Notes: generated by a model not told the origin, from the sequence alone. Shown: positions 29,322 through 40,019, counted from the stretch's first letter. The stretch: 64,000 bases of DNA from Thiotrichaceae bacterium (GCA_028688145.1 JAQTYU010000006.1:1-64000), one strand, 5' to 3'. A program made the numbers and translations.

Positions 29322-30431
29322 TTACTTATTGACTTCTCTCGAGTAAATCTTCGATTTTTGAGAATTTATCAAATCAACGGGGGCAGAAACAGGGCTAACC
29401 ACCGGCAAGGTATGGATAGCAATTCCTCCACCAGTACCCACATAAATTGCATTTCCATTTACATAAAGACCATACACCGCAGTACCTCCCAACCCATCCG
29501 CTGTGGTTTTGTTCGTCCAAGTTGTCCCTCCATCAGTAGATATTGATAAACCGCCTTTTGTTCCTACGTAGAGAGTAGAACCACTGCCATAAATAGTCGT
29601 TGGAGTTCCTGCTAAACCATCAACAACCGTTTTATTTATAAAACTCGTACCACCATTTGTAGAAATCGATAAACCACTCTTGGTTGCTACATAAATATTT
29701 GTACCTGTTGCATAAGCATTGAATGTCAGATTATTGCCGAGTCCATCCGCTGTGGTTTTGTTCGTCCAAGTTGCCCCACCATCAGTAGAAATTGAAAAAC
29801 CGTTAAGAGTTGCCGCATAAACGTTTGAACCACTGATATAAACGCCATAAATAGTATCACTCGCTAAACCATTTGCGGTGGTTTTATTAATAAAACTCAT
29901 GCCGCCGTCAGTAGAAATCGATAACCCACCCCTAGTTGCTACATAAACAGTTGAGCCAACGACAACAACACCATAAAGGTAATTATGACCTAAGCCGTCA
30001 GCTATGGTTTTATTAGTAAAACTCATGCCACCATCTGTAGAAATCGATAGACCGTCAAGAGTAGCAACATAAACAGTCGATCCATTCGCGTAAATACCTT
30101 GAGTATAGTCATACCCTAAACCATTTACGGTGGTTTTATTAGCAAAACTCGTACCGCCGTCAGTGGAAATCGATAACCCACTCGTAGTTGCTGCATAAAT
30201 AGTTGAACCGTTTACATAGATAGCAAATACATTATTACTTCCTAATCCATTAACGGTGGTCATGTTGGTGTATTCTAAAGCTGACACTAACGGTGAAAAG
30301 AGGAAACACAGCATCAACATTAGAGTGGCGGAACATCGCAAAAGAAATTTTGATGTTATGCTCATGCCTACTGGATTTGACAGGCGCGTAAAGGTTTTTA
30401 CGCTACGTTTTGATTGATTGATTAATTTCAT
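29322..30431 (-). CDS. Secreted seven-repeat protein, probable beta-propeller
   Basis: The product (369 residues, or ~347 from ATG 30365) has a signal peptide (LLRCSATLMLMLCFLFSPLVSA) and then seven repeats of about 42 residues, each with NGLG, GSTVYVAT, GLSISTDGG and SFxNKTT. The STDGGxSF/W segment is an Asp-box (BNR-like). Seven short blades fit a seven-bladed beta-propeller outside the cytoplasm. No catalytic residues are evident, so ligand binding or adhesion is more likely than enzyme activity. It is flanked by IS debris. Confidence 0.8.
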   Translation of the reverse strand: MKLINQSKRSVKTFTRLSNPVGMSITSKFLLRCSATLMLMLCFLFSPLVSALEYTNMTTVNGLGSNNVFAIYVNGSTIYAATTSGLSISTDGGTSFANKTTVNGLGYDYTQGIYANGSTVYVATLDGLSISTDGGMSFTNKTIADGLGHNYLYGVVVVGSTVYVATRGGLSISTDGGMSFINKTTANGLASDTIYGVYISGSNVYAATLNGFSISTDGGATWTNKTTADGLGNNLTFNAYATGTNIYVATKSGLSISTNGGTSFINKTVVDGLAGTPTTIYGSGSTLYVGTKGGLSISTDGGTTWTNKTTADGLGGTAVYGLYVNGNAIYVGTGGGIAIHTLPVVSPVSAPVDLINSQKSKIYSREVNK

Positions 30432-30561
30432 CGGCTTTATCTCTAGGTCGCGTTATAAGTGCGTTATGATAAATTAATGACTATCTAAAAGATATAATTC
30501 TGGTCAGAATTATTAGTAAATTAAATAGGTTATTGGTATTTGTAATACTGCGTGGCGAAAT

Positions 30562-30864
30562 TCAGTTTGTGGCGGTGGGCAGTTTACCGACAGGCGGCGG
30601 GATGCGTATCCATAAGGCTTTTAACACTAAAAAAGTGACTACGCCCAAGCCCAAAATCAACTTGAAGGCAATTGCTGAATGTAGGGCGGTAAATTCAAAA
30701 TAACTCAGTGTCGCTAAACTAAGCAGTAGCAGAAAAATAATTATAAAAACATAGGAATATCCTAAAATCGTAAGCAGCCACACCCGAAATTTATATTTAT
30801 CAGAATAATCTTTTGCAAACAGGGTGAGTTTTTGTACCAGCGCGTCAAAAGCAGGTTTTTCCAT
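30562..30864 (-). CDS. Short two-helix membrane protein, possible truncated M48 peptidase
   Basis: The 100-residue product has a soluble N-terminus (FDALVQKLTLFAKDYSDKYKFR), two transmembrane helices and then LWIRIPPPVGKLP before a stop. This layout resembles the N-terminus of M48-type membrane metallopeptidases, where the PPP-G segment leads into the protease domain; no HExxH is present downstream. It is likely a truncated gene, though a small membrane protein cannot be excluded. Confidence 0.5.
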   Translation of the reverse strand: MEKPAFDALVQKLTLFAKDYSDKYKFRVWLLTILGYSYVFIIIFLLLLSLATLSYFEFTALHSAIAFKLILGLGVVTFLVLKALWIRIPPPVGKLPTATN

Positions 30865-31019
30865 GATTAATAACCAGTAAAATTAAAGTATTTTATTTTG
30901 TTAGGGAATAATGACGAAAAATACTTATCTTTTTAAGTGGTTTTAATAATTCAGGCTTTAACACTCAAGAGATTGGTTTGCAGCTATCGGATTGTTAAAT
31001 ATATTTGATTTAGAACGAG

Positions 31020-31193
31020 ATGCACTTGAAAACCGTGGAATTGGTCAAAATTGAAGATGAGGGCGAGATAACTTATCGCAGTGAAGTGCAGTTTTTTCAA
31101 GGAAAACCGCTACGACTTAAACGTTTTCATGAAGAAACTGCCGTTACTGCCTATCATGTAAAACTGCAACAATGGTTAGCAAATGCCACTTAG
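31020..31193 (+). CDS. Small hypothetical protein (57 aa)
   Basis: ATG 31020 opens a 57-codon frame to TAG 31191-31193, with an in-frame stop just before it. The product is highly charged (VKIEDEGEITYRSEVQFF, KPLRLKRFHEETAV). I do not recognise it. Neighbouring bases 30865-31019 and 31194-31320 show nothing else. Confidence 0.35.
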   Translation: MHLKTVELVKIEDEGEITYRSEVQFFQGKPLRLKRFHEETAVTAYHVKLQQWLANAT

Positions 31194-31320
31194 CCAGCGA
31201 TGAGCGCAGTTTAAAAAACGTATAGATTACTTATTTAGTAGGCTAATACTTTGCCTAAGTTCCCCAGATTGTATAAAATACCTCGCTCTAATTCATTCAT
31301 TATGCTGTAAAAAAATTATT

Positions 31321-32655
31321 ATGGGACACAAGCTTTTTATTAAAACTTTTGGCTGCCAGATGAACGAGTATGATTCATCACGCATGGCGCAAGCATTGGA
31401 AGCTTCTCATGGCTTAGAAACCACCGAGAATCCCGAAGATGCGGATGTATTATTGCTCAATACCTGCTCGATTCGTGAAAAAGCGCAAGAGAAAGTATTT
31501 TCACTGCTCGGGGTGTGGCGCGAGTTGAAATTGAAACGCCCAGATTTAATTATTGGCGTGGGCGGTTGCGTTGCCAGCCAAGAAGGCGATGCAATTCGGC
31601 GGCGTGCCCCTTATGTCGATTTGATTTTTGGGCCGCAAACCCTGCACCGTTTGCCTGAAATGTTGAACGAAACCCGCAAATCACATAAACCGCAAATCGA
31701 TGTTTCCTTTCCCGAAATTGAGAAATTCGACCGCCTGCCCGAGCCGCGTGCCGATGGCGTGACTGCGGGCGTGTCCATCATGGAAGGTTGTAGCCGTTAT
31801 TGCACTTATTGCGTGGTGCCCTATACCCGTGGCGAAGAAGTCAATCGTCCGTTTGAAGATATTATCTTTGAAGTGGCAACGCTTGCCGCCCAAGGCGTGC
31901 GTGAAGTGAATTTGTTGGGGCAGAATGTTAATGCTTACCGTGGCGCAATCGGTGAAGACGGCGAAACCGCTGATTTAGCTTTGCTAATCAGTTATGTGGC
32001 TGAAATTGAGGGTATTGAACGCATTCGTTACACCACTTCCCACCCGATGGAAATGACCGACAGTTTAATTAATGTTTACAAAACTGTGCCGAAATTGGTC
32101 AGCCATTTACATTTGCCCGTGCAAAGTGGCTCGGATCGCATTCTCAGTTTAATGAAGCGTGGACACACCGCGATTGAATATAAACAAAAAATTCGCCAGT
32201 TGCGTGAAGTGCGCCCTGATTTAGGTTTGTCTTCTGATTTTATCGTGGGTTTTCCCGGTGAAACGGAAGAGGATTTTCAAGCGACTTTGAAGTTAATTGA
32301 TGAAATGGCGTTCGACCATTCTTTCAGCTTTATTTATAGCCCTCGCCCCGGCACGCCCGCCGCCGATATGCCTGACGATGTGGACATGGAAGTGAAAAAG
32401 CAACGGCTGCAAATCTTACAGGCGCGTTTAAATGGATTAGAAGCGATGTACAGTCGGCGCATGGTTGGCACGGTTCAAAAAGTTTTGGTCGAGCGTGAAG
32501 CTTCACGTAAAGACATTGGACAATTGGCAGGACATACGGAAAATAATCGGGTGGTGAATTTTGAAGCAGATGCGTCTTTAATTGGGCAATTCGTGCAAGT
32601 TCGCATCACCGAAGCCTTGCGGAATTCTTTGCGTGGTGAATTGGTGAAAGATTGA
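31321..32655 (+). CDS. miaB: tRNA-2-methylthio-N6-dimethylallyladenosine synthase
   Basis: MiaB is a radical-SAM methylthiotransferase that modifies i6A37 in tRNAs reading UNN codons. The 444-residue product has the N-terminal UPF0004 domain with [21 protein letters not shown] and [11 protein letters not shown] (three cluster Cys), the radical SAM motif [15 protein letters not shown], and a C-terminal TRAM domain. Length matches the family. It appears monocistronic. Confidence 0.97.
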   Translation: MGHKLFIKTFGCQMNEYDSSRMAQALEASHGLETTENPEDADVLLLNTCSIREKAQEKVFSLLGVWRELKLKRPDLIIGVGGCVASQEGDAIRRRAPYVDLIFGPQTLHRLPEMLNETRKSHKPQIDVSFPEIEKFDRLPEPRADGVTAGVSIMEGCSRYCTYCVVPYTRGEEVNRPFEDIIFEVATLAAQGVREVNLLGQNVNAYRGAIGEDGETADLALLISYVAEIEGIERIRYTTSHPMEMTDSLINVYKTVPKLVSHLHLPVQSGSDRILSLMKRGHTAIEYKQKIRQLREVRPDLGLSSDFIVGFPGETEEDFQATLKLIDEMAFDHSFSFIYSPRPGTPAADMPDDVDMEVKKQRLQILQARLNGLEAMYSRRMVGTVQKVLVEREASRKDIGQLAGHTENNRVVNFEADASLIGQFVQVRITEALRNSLRGELVKD

Positions 32656-32943
32656 AAGCTGCTTAACTGCGCCCCTAAATCTCCTCCAGGGGCGGGCTGC
32701 GTCAAAGATTTAAATCACGTTTTTAAATAAGCAGTTAAAGTAAATATTATTGTAACTCCCTCTTATCCAAACACTTTGCTTAAGGGGGAAGCTGGCTAAT
32801 CAGGCTTTCAACCCCTGCACACATTTTCATTATTCCCTCACTCATTTCCGAAAACCTCAATAAGTTTAATTCGATACTCCGTAAAATACCCATCACTAAG
32901 GCTGAATTCGGTTTAGAGATTCCGCAGCTATCTTCTTCTAAAA
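32656..32943. other. Repeat-bearing gap after miaB
   Basis: It begins with a partial TTAACTGCGCCCC element (near 32664-32700). The rest is AT-rich. A 37-codon minus-strand frame (32780-32893) has no clear ribosome-binding site or recognisable motif, so I do not call it a gene. Confidence 0.4.
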
Positions 32944-33198
32944 TAACCTGAGTTCGGAATAAGAAAGGCGAGCTGAATAAAATCTAAGAAAATATAAAGT
33001 CTCTGCATTTCATAATTCTCAATAAGCTTGTCTACCATGAATTTAACACGATTATTTTGTGAAACGGATGATTTCTGCAAAGGATTTATTCCAGAATGGG
33101 AAAAAACTCATTTTCTTGGATAATGGCTGTCATCCTGAACATCTTAAGAAATAATTAGAAAAGTTCTATTCTGAAATCATGGATAAAATCCAATAGGC
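32944..33198 (+). pseudogene. IS982-like element remnant with left end
   Basis: TAACCTGAGTTCGGAATAAG is the left terminal repeat (compare 55104). About 115 bases follow that match the IS982 copy, to AACACGATTATTTTG. Then a stretch with LDNGCHPEHLKK and KFYSEIMDKIQ resembles the IS5-like fragment at 29016-29258, not IS982. The remnant thus shows the same two-element junction, independently decayed. Confidence 0.6.
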
Positions 33199-33208
33199 TT
33201 CTTAATAA

Positions 33209-34870
33209 CTATTCTTCCATCCATGCCCACAACAACAAAACACAGCCCAAGGCCCCTAATAATGCCCCGAGCATGGGTAAATTCCACGTTGCATAAAACA
33301 TAGTCCACGTTTTCAGTGCCAAAATAATGCTGCCACTGATCAAGAACATGCCGCCGACAAAAGTTAATTGACTGCGTCGATGTTGATGATGTAAATTTTG
33401 GCGCAATAATTTCACTTCTTTCGCCAATTGTTTGAGCTGAATGCTTTCTTGTTGCTTCAGGGTCAAAGCTTCATGCACCAGCATCGGCAAACTCGGCAAA
33501 TGTTCTGCCCACAGCGGCGCATTACTTTTAATACCGCGCACAAACGCCCGCCAACCAATGCGTTCACTCATCCAGCGTTCTAAAAAGGGTTTGGCAGTTT
33601 TCCATAAATCCAATTCGGGATAAAGTTGTCGTCCTAAACCTTCAATATTTAACAAAGTTTTCTGTAATAAGACTAATTGCGGCTGCACTTCCATTTGAAA
33701 ACGCCGCGCGGTTTGGAACAGGCGCAGCAGCAATAAACCAAAAGAAATATCTTTCAAGGGGCGATTAAAAATCGGTTCGCACACGCTGCGAATCGCGCCT
33801 TCAAATTCTTCAATGCGCGTGCCTGCGGGCACCCATTCCGAATGCACATGCAGCTCGGCAACGCGCCGATAATCGCGGTGAAAAAACGCGAGAAAATTTT
33901 CCGCTAAATAATGCTGATCTTTGCTGCTCAGCGTGCCCATGATGCCGAAATCGACCGCAATATAAAACGGATTTTCTAAATCCGTGGTATCGACAAAAAT
34001 ATTGCCGGGGTGCATGTCGGCATGGAAAAAATTATCCCGAAACACTTGGGTGAAAAAGATTTCCACGCCCGCTTCTGCCAAATGTTTTAAATTCACATTG
34101 CGTTGTTTTAATTCATTAATATTGCTGATCGGCAAGCCATAAATGCGCTCGACCACCATCACATTGCGCTGGGTGTATTCCCATTCGATGGTGGGCACGT
34201 AAAGCAATTTAGAGCCTTCAAAATTGCGTTTCAACGAGGTGCAATTGGCGGCTTCCTGCATTAAATCTAATTCGTCATGCAGATTTTTTTCAAATTCGGC
34301 GACCACTTCCAGAGGGCGCAAACGCCGCCCTTCTTTCCAATAACGCTGTGCCAGCCGTGCGATTAAATACAGTAAATCAATATCATGCTGAATTCGCGCT
34401 TCAATGCCGGGGCGCACCACTTTCACCACCACCGCGCGCCCATCGTGTAAGCGTGCGGCATGAACTTGCGCAATCGAAGCGGCTGCCATCGGCGTGGTTT
34501 CAAACTCGCTGAATACTTCGTCAATGCGTTTTCCATACGCAGTTTCAATAATTTGGCGGGCTTCATTGCCACAAAACGGGGTGACATTGTCCTGCAATTT
34601 TGCCAATTCAAAGGCAATATCGTCGGGCAATAAATCGCGGCGCGTGGAAAGAATTTGTCCAAATTTAATAAAAATCGGACCCAATTCTTCCAAGGCGAGG
34701 CGAATCCGCGCTCCGCGCGCTAGGTTTTTGGGACGAAACCAATAACCTGGCGTGAAATAGGAAACAAAGCGCAGCGGGCGCAAAACTTCGAGAGAAAGCA
34801 GTAATTCATCTAAACCATAGCGAACAATGACCAGATAAATTCTTATCAAATTAATGGATTGTCGAAACAT
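33209..34870 (-). CDS. ubiB: Ubiquinone biosynthesis ABC1-type kinase UbiB
   Basis: UbiB is an atypical kinase/ATPase needed for coenzyme Q synthesis and lipid handling in the inner membrane. The 553-residue product has the KxGQ motif in [16 protein letters not shown], the Ala-rich loop [11 protein letters not shown], Lys in [25 protein letters not shown], and two C-terminal transmembrane helices. It ends the ubiE-ubiJ-ubiB unit, starting two bases after ubiJ. Confidence 0.97.
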   Translation of the reverse strand: MFRQSINLIRIYLVIVRYGLDELLLSLEVLRPLRFVSYFTPGYWFRPKNLARGARIRLALEELGPIFIKFGQILSTRRDLLPDDIAFELAKLQDNVTPFCGNEARQIIETAYGKRIDEVFSEFETTPMAAASIAQVHAARLHDGRAVVVKVVRPGIEARIQHDIDLLYLIARLAQRYWKEGRRLRPLEVVAEFEKNLHDELDLMQEAANCTSLKRNFEGSKLLYVPTIEWEYTQRNVMVVERIYGLPISNINELKQRNVNLKHLAEAGVEIFFTQVFRDNFFHADMHPGNIFVDTTDLENPFYIAVDFGIMGTLSSKDQHYLAENFLAFFHRDYRRVAELHVHSEWVPAGTRIEEFEGAIRSVCEPIFNRPLKDISFGLLLLRLFQTARRFQMEVQPQLVLLQKTLLNIEGLGRQLYPELDLWKTAKPFLERWMSERIGWRAFVRGIKSNAPLWAEHLPSLPMLVHEALTLKQQESIQLKQLAKEVKLLRQNLHHQHRRSQLTFVGGMFLISGSIILALKTWTMFYATWNLPMLGALLGALGCVLLLWAWMEE

Positions 34871-34872
34871 TA

Positions 34873-35481
34873 TCAGGCTTTGGTGAGGCGTTGAATACGC
34901 TGTTCAAGACGCGCGACATCATCTCGGAGATGATCAGTTGCAGTGAGAAAATGATCGACTTCAGTCGCAGCAGGCAAGTGTTGAGTCTCTTGTTGTAAAT
35001 AATCTTCGAGATTATTGTGTAAGTTATCGATGCTTTCACGCAAGTGTGTATGTCCTCGGCGCAATAAACTGCCGATTCCATGCGCGGGCACATCGCCCAG
35101 CACTTTTGAAAATTGTTCTTCCCAGTCAAGGTCTAAATGCTGGAGAATATTTTGGAGTTGTTGCGCCACGCCTAAATCCCCGTGAATGGTTATCTCAGGC
35201 ATACTGGCAAGATTCGCCTCAGTTTGCAATAACAAACGCAATAAACTAAAGGGTGCACCTTGGATGCAGACATCAGCTTCGCCCTTGTAGCTTGAAAATA
35301 CCAAAATATTATGTGCAGAAGGCAATAGGGTGAAATTCAGATTTAAATCGAGAACTTCAATTCTAATGCGTTTTCCAGATAAGGCTGCCATTTTTTCCAA
35401 GCTTTGCGGTGCGAGGTAAAGGGCATGATTTAAAATGGTTTCGGCAACGGTTGCCAATAACACAGGAAAAGTAAATTGCAT
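34873..35481 (-). CDS. ubiJ: Ubiquinone biosynthesis accessory factor UbiJ
   Basis: UbiJ has an SCP2-type lipid-binding domain and organises the Ubi metabolon with UbiK. The 202-residue product has the SCP2 region (about 10-115, with [23 protein letters not shown]) and a C-terminal coiled coil. I chose ATG 35481 ([21 protein letters not shown]), which matches E. coli length; upstream codons are probably untranslated. It lies between ubiE and ubiB, as in E. coli. Confidence 0.94.
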   Translation of the reverse strand: MQFTFPVLLATVAETILNHALYLAPQSLEKMAALSGKRIRIEVLDLNLNFTLLPSAHNILVFSSYKGEADVCIQGAPFSLLRLLLQTEANLASMPEITIHGDLGVAQQLQNILQHLDLDWEEQFSKVLGDVPAHGIGSLLRRGHTHLRESIDNLHNNLEDYLQQETQHLPAATEVDHFLTATDHLRDDVARLEQRIQRLTKA

Positions 35482-35494
35482 GGTATGACCCCAA

Positions 35495-36241
35495 TTAGAG
35501 TTTATAACCCCGATGAATCGCAACGATTCCACCGCTGAGATTGTAATAATTACATTGTGCAAATCCGACTTGTTCCATCATGCCTTGCAAAGTTTTCTGG
35601 TTGGGGTGCATTCGGATGGATTCTGCTAAATAACGATAACTGTCAGCATCTTTCGCAATCAGTTTGCCCAGAAAAGGCAAGATTTTGAAAGAATAGGCAT
35701 CATACAAGGGTTTAAGTGGGGCAACTTGCAATTCGGAAAATTCAAGGATAATCACGCGCCCGCCGGGTTTGAGCACGCGGAGCATGGAAGCCAAAGCAGC
35801 AGATTTGTCGGTGACATTGCGCAAGCCAAAGGCAATGCTGATCACGTCAAAACTGTTGTCGGCAAAGGGTAATTTTTCGGCATTGACTTGGGCATAATCG
35901 ACTAAAATGCCTTCGTTTAACAGGCGGGTGCGTCCTTGTTGTAACATGGCGGGGTTAATATCGGCTAACACGACTTTGCCTGTTTCCCCGACTAATTTGG
36001 AGAATTTTGCGGCTAAATCGCCCGTGCCGCCTGCTAAGTCGAGGACACGTTGTCCGCGTTGTACGTTGGCAAGTTCAATCGCGAAACGTTTCCACAGGCG
36101 ATGAATGCCTAAGGACATTAAATCATTCATTAAGTCATAGTGGGGCGCAACAGATTCAAAGACTTGGGCAACTCGTTTCACTTTTTCGGGCAAGGGAACT
36201 TGGGTAAAGCCAAAATGGGTAGTAGATTCAGATTCGTTCAT
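35495..36241 (-). CDS. ubiE: Ubiquinone/menaquinone C-methyltransferase UbiE
   Basis: UbiE is the SAM-dependent C-methyltransferase of ubiquinone and menaquinone synthesis. The 248-residue product has the UbiE signatures [21 protein letters not shown] (in parts), the SAM motif [22 protein letters not shown] and the C-terminal [21 protein letters not shown] 36241 gives [12 protein letters not shown], near the usual start; codons up to 36262 are open. Confidence 0.97.
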   Translation of the reverse strand: MNESESTTHFGFTQVPLPEKVKRVAQVFESVAPHYDLMNDLMSLGIHRLWKRFAIELANVQRGQRVLDLAGGTGDLAAKFSKLVGETGKVVLADINPAMLQQGRTRLLNEGILVDYAQVNAEKLPFADNSFDVISIAFGLRNVTDKSAALASMLRVLKPGGRVIILEFSELQVAPLKPLYDAYSFKILPFLGKLIAKDADSYRYLAESIRMHPNQKTLQGMMEQVGFAQCNYYNLSGGIVAIHRGYKL

Positions 36242-36639
36242 GATATAGGTTCTCGTAAGCAAATTTTTTGGGTACGCAAGCTGTAAATATGCATATTCCG
36301 TGCAAAATAGTCAGATAAGTAATAGATGGGGCTAAACGCTATTTGTTAATAGTCGGTGGGATTGTATTTGGAAATGTGCATGTTGTGGGGGCGGTCTAAA
36401 ATATTGTGTCGTTAATTATAATGATGTCTGAACCACAATTCACTTAATTTACACGATGATTGTGATTAAACTCGGAAAACATCTTTTTTTTGGAACAGTG
36501 AGGGTGGCTAAGTTTTAAAAGCCCAGCAGCTCTTAACAATTAAGCACCCACAAAAAATAACACAGTCCTGTGCTAAATGTTAAAATACGCGGTTTGTAGG
36601 CAGCCCTTTTCGTTCACCCCCACCAAGAGAATAGCCCCG
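36242..36639. other. Divergent promoter region ubiE / fumarase
   Basis: This gap must hold the promoters of ubiE and of the fumarase gene. A TGTCTGAACCACAATT repeat fragment lies near 36423-36440, matching one at ~7960. I see no clear -10/-35 pair. AAGAGA near 36625 could serve the fumarase start. Confidence 0.35.
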
Positions 36640-38163
36640 ATGACAACGATTCGTGAAGAAGACTTTATTCAAAGCATTGCCGATGGTTTTCAATTCATAT
36701 CCTATTACCATCCCGCCGATTACATCAAAGCCTTAGGTCAAGCCTACGAACGTGAACAGTCTGAAGCCGCCAAAGATGCAATGGCGCAAATTCTGGTCAA
36801 TTCGCGTATGTGTGCAGAAGGACACCGTCCGATTTGCCAAGACACAGGCATTGGCATGGTGTTTTTGAAAATCGGGATGAATGTGCGTTTCGACACCCAA
36901 CGCAGCATTACCGACTTGGTGAATGAAGGGGTGCGACGCGCCTATCTCAATGCTGACAATCCCTTACGCGCTTCGATTTTAAGCGATCCCGCAGGCGCAC
37001 GTAAAAATACCAAAGACAACACCCCCGCTGTAGTTCACATGGAACTCGTGCTCGGCGACACCGTCGAAGTACATTTGGCAGCCAAAGGCGGCGGCTCTGA
37101 AAATAAGAGTAAATTCGTGATGCTCAATCCCAGCGATAGTATTGTGGATTGGGTGTTGAAAACCGTGCCTACGATGGGCGCGGGCTGGTGTCCGCCTGGA
37201 ATTTTAGGGATTGGGATTGGGGGCACGGCTGAAAAAGCGATGTTACTTGCCAAAGAATCTTTATTAGATCACATTGATATTCAAGAATTACAAGCCCGTG
37301 GCGCGAAAAATCGCGTTGAAGAATTGCGTTTAGAACTCTATGAAAAAGTGAACGCTTTAGGGATTGGCGCACAAGGTTTGGGCGGTTTGACCACGGTTTT
37401 AGACGTGAAAATTCTCGACTTCCCCACCCACGCCGCCTCTTTACCCGTGGCAATGATTCCAAACTGCGCCGCAACCCGTCACGTACATTTCACTTTAGAT
37501 GGCAGCGGCGTGGCAAAATTACCCGTGCCCAGCCTATCCGATTGGCCCGAAGTCACTTGGGCAGCCAGTGCCGACACCGTGCATGTCAATTTAGACACCG
37601 TCACCCGTGAAGAAATCCAAAACTGGAAACCCGGTCAACGCTTATTACTGAACGGCAAATTATTGACGGGACGCGATGCCGCCCACAAGCGCATTGCTGA
37701 CATGTTTGCACGCGGTGAAAGTTTGCCGCCTGAAGTCGATTTCAACAATCGCTTTATTTATTATGTCGGGCCTGTGGATGCGGTGCGTGATGAAGTGGTC
37801 GGGCCTGCAGGCCCTACAACCGCAACCCGTATGGATAAATTCACCGAAATGATGCTCGCCAAAACGGGCTTAATGGGCATGGTGGGCAAGTCTGAACGCG
37901 GTCCTAGCGGGATTGAAGCGATTAAAAAACACAAAGCGGTGTATTTAATGGCGGTGGGTGGCGCGGCTTATTTGGTGTCAAAAGCGATTCGTTCCGCGCG
38001 GGTGGTGGCGTTTGCGGATTTGGGCATGGAAGCAATTCACGAATTTGAAGTGAAAGATATGCCTGTCACCGTGGCGGTGGATGTGAATGGCGAATCTGTT
38101 CACAATACGGGCCCTGCGGAATGGCAAGCTAAAATCGGTAAAATTCCTGTGAAATCTGCGTAG
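36640..38163 (+). CDS. Class I fumarate hydratase (Fe-S)
   Basis: Class I fumarases hydrate fumarate to malate with an oxygen-sensitive [4Fe-4S] cluster. The 507-residue product joins the alpha part (ICQDTGIGMVF, GGGSENKSK, GWCPPGILGIGIGGTAE, IPNCAATRH) and the beta part (YVGPVDAV, GPAGPTTATRMDKF, KSERGPSG). Conserved Cys at ICQDTG, PNCAAT and GWCPPG are candidate cluster ligands. ATG 36640 gives the usual MTTIREEDF; earlier codons to 36577 are unlikely. It is closer to the shorter ~507-residue form than to E. coli FumA (548). Confidence 0.94.
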   Translation: MTTIREEDFIQSIADGFQFISYYHPADYIKALGQAYEREQSEAAKDAMAQILVNSRMCAEGHRPICQDTGIGMVFLKIGMNVRFDTQRSITDLVNEGVRRAYLNADNPLRASILSDPAGARKNTKDNTPAVVHMELVLGDTVEVHLAAKGGGSENKSKFVMLNPSDSIVDWVLKTVPTMGAGWCPPGILGIGIGGTAEKAMLLAKESLLDHIDIQELQARGAKNRVEELRLELYEKVNALGIGAQGLGGLTTVLDVKILDFPTHAASLPVAMIPNCAATRHVHFTLDGSGVAKLPVPSLSDWPEVTWAASADTVHVNLDTVTREEIQNWKPGQRLLLNGKLLTGRDAAHKRIADMFARGESLPPEVDFNNRFIYYVGPVDAVRDEVVGPAGPTTATRMDKFTEMMLAKTGLMGMVGKSERGPSGIEAIKKHKAVYLMAVGGAAYLVSKAIRSARVVAFADLGMEAIHEFEVKDMPVTVAVDVNGESVHNTGPAEWQAKIGKIPVKSA

Positions 38164-38168
38164 TCATT

Positions 38169-38257
38169 TTAACTGCGCCCCCAACCCCCTGAAGGGGGCT
38201 AAACACTAAAGATGTTTGTTTTTAAAGTCCCCTTCAGGGGATTTAGGGGCGCAGTTA
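38169..38257. repeat. Dispersed palindromic element, TTAACTGCGCCCCC type (copy 2)
   Basis: The short copy starts TTTAACTGCGCCCCCAACCC and ends GGGGCGCAGTTA, with CCCCTGAAGGGG and CCCCTTCAGGGG palindromes inside. It lies right after the fumarase stop, as copy 1 lies after map and copy 3 after the gene ending at 59916. Confidence 0.9.
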
Positions 38258-38370
38258 TCTTTCATCTTTCCCTCAGTTAAATAACTTTACTTACAAATAG
38301 TTATAATTCTATACTTCCCAAAATTGGGAATATTTTTTATTGGTTCACGAGTACACGAGATAGCATAACA

Positions 38371-39466
38371 ATGGAATTAAATCTGAATTACCAGCATATC
38401 GACGACATGCAAACCCGCGTGATCGCGCTCAGGGGGTATCTTTGACTATGAGCAAAAACAAGAGCGGCTCGAAGAAGTTCGCCTTGAATTAGCTGACCCG
38501 AATTTATGGAGTAATCCCGAACGCGCTCAAGAATTGGGCAAAGAAAAGGTTATTCTGGAAAAAGTGGTGCAAACTCTTGATAATTTACAACAACATTTGC
38601 ACGACAGCCATGAATTGCTCAGCATGGCAGAACAAGAAGTCGATGAGGGCGCAATTGAATTAGTGCTGCTCGATTTGGATAAATACGAGAAAGAATTAGC
38701 GCAGTTAGAATTTAATCGCATGTTTGCAGGCGAGATGGACATGCACAACGCATTTTTGGATATTCAAGCAGGTTCTGGCGGCACGGAAGCGCAGGATTGG
38801 GCGGATATGCTGTTGCGGATGTATTTGCGCTGGGCAGAACGGCGCGGCTTCAAAACCGAAATGATTGATATTAACGATGGCGACGTGGCAGGGATTAAAA
38901 GTGCCACAATTCGGGTGGAAGGTGAATATGCTTACGGCTGGTTGCGTACCGAAACGGGCGTGCATCGCTTAGTGCGCAAATCACCGTTTGACTCGGGAAA
39001 TCGTCGTCACACTTCGTTCGCCGCAATTTTTATCTCGCCTGAAGTCGATGATGATATTGATATTGACATCAATCCTGCTGATTTACGCATTGACGTATAT
39101 CGTGCCAGTGGCGCGGGCGGGCAGCATGTGAACCGCACGGAATCAGCGGTGCGTATCACCCACTTGCCGACCAACAGCGTGGTGCAATGTCAAAATGACC
39201 GCTCGCAACACAAGAACAAAGCTACGGCAATGAAGCAGTTGAAAGCGAAGCTTTATCAGTTGGAAGTGCAAAAACGCAGTGCAACACAACAAACGCTAGA
39301 AGACAGCAAGTCTGATATTGGCTGGGGTCATCAAATCCGTTCTTATGTGTTGGATCAATCGCGAATTAAAGATTTACGCACCAACATGGAAACGGGCAAC
39401 ACCCAAGGCTTTTTAGATGGTGATTTAGATGCGTTTATTGAAGCCAGTTTGAAAAGTGGGCTGTAA
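38371..39466 (+). CDS. prfB: Peptide chain release factor 2, programmed +1 frameshift
   Basis: RF2 reads UGA and UAA. Frame 0 starts at ATG 38371 and stops at UGA 38443-38445 after 24 codons. The site AGGGGGTATCTTTGAC (38431-38446) has the internal Shine-Dalgarno AGGGGG and CTT TGA C exactly as in E. coli. The +1 frame (from 38444) continues to 39466, giving ~364 residues: join 38371-38442 and 38444-39466. [15 protein letters not shown] carries the catalytic GGQ, and [14 protein letters not shown] the SPF recognition motif. Low RF2 favours shifting, so it controls itself. Confidence 0.97.
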
Positions 39467-39540
39467 GTTATTTTAAATTCAATCGGATGCGGTCAGCGGA
39501 TTAAACCGCATCTGTACTAGTCGATGGGAGTTCAAAGTTT

Positions 39541-40017
39541 ATGGGACGCAAACATACTTTTATGGATCGTGAATTTGGGAGAGATGCTTATGATTCGAAA
39601 GATGAAGGAACATTTGAAGAAGGATTAGTCTTTCTAATAACACCTATTCAAGGAAACAACATGGCAGAAGTTCATTCTGCTATTGAAGATGAATGTAAAA
39701 AACTACAATTAAATGCTGTGCGTGTGGATGAAAATGTCGGTTCAGGATTAGTAATTCGGGAGATTACTGATTTGATTGAACGTGCTGAGTTTATTATTTG
39801 TGATTTAACAAGCGAACGCCCTAATGTTTATTATGAATTAGGATATGCTCATGGAATTGGTAATGAAGCAATGGAAATTTTACTGATTGCAAGAGAGGGA
39901 ACTACTTTACATTTTGACATAGCCCCATTCAGAGTTCAGTATTATTCATCAACTGAACACTTAAGAACAATAATCAATAAAAATTTGGTAGCGATGATTA
40001 AGAAGTCTAGAAAATAA
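39541..40017 (+). CDS. TIR/nucleoside-deoxyribosyltransferase-like protein
   Basis: The 158-residue product has the pattern VFLITPIQGN near the start, then ICDLTSERPNVYYELGYAHGIG and IAPFRVQYY. The CDLT..NPNVYYELG pattern belongs to the predicted nucleotide-processing clade related to TIR domains and nucleoside 2-deoxyribosyltransferases, often tied to defence or signalling. Glu in YYELG is the usual catalytic-type residue. GGAG lies before ATG 39541. Its lower-GC codon use differs from prfB, and the genes after it are broken, so this looks like an acquired patch. Confidence 0.75.
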   Translation: MGRKHTFMDREFGRDAYDSKDEGTFEEGLVFLITPIQGNNMAEVHSAIEDECKKLQLNAVRVDENVGSGLVIREITDLIERAEFIICDLTSERPNVYYELGYAHGIGNEAMEILLIAREGTTLHFDIAPFRVQYYSSTEHLRTIINKNLVAMIKKSRK

Positions 40018-40019
40018 CT

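Noticed and set aside
32780-32893. 37-codon minus-strand frame after miaB
   Set aside because: Too short, no ribosome-binding site, no recognisable motif.
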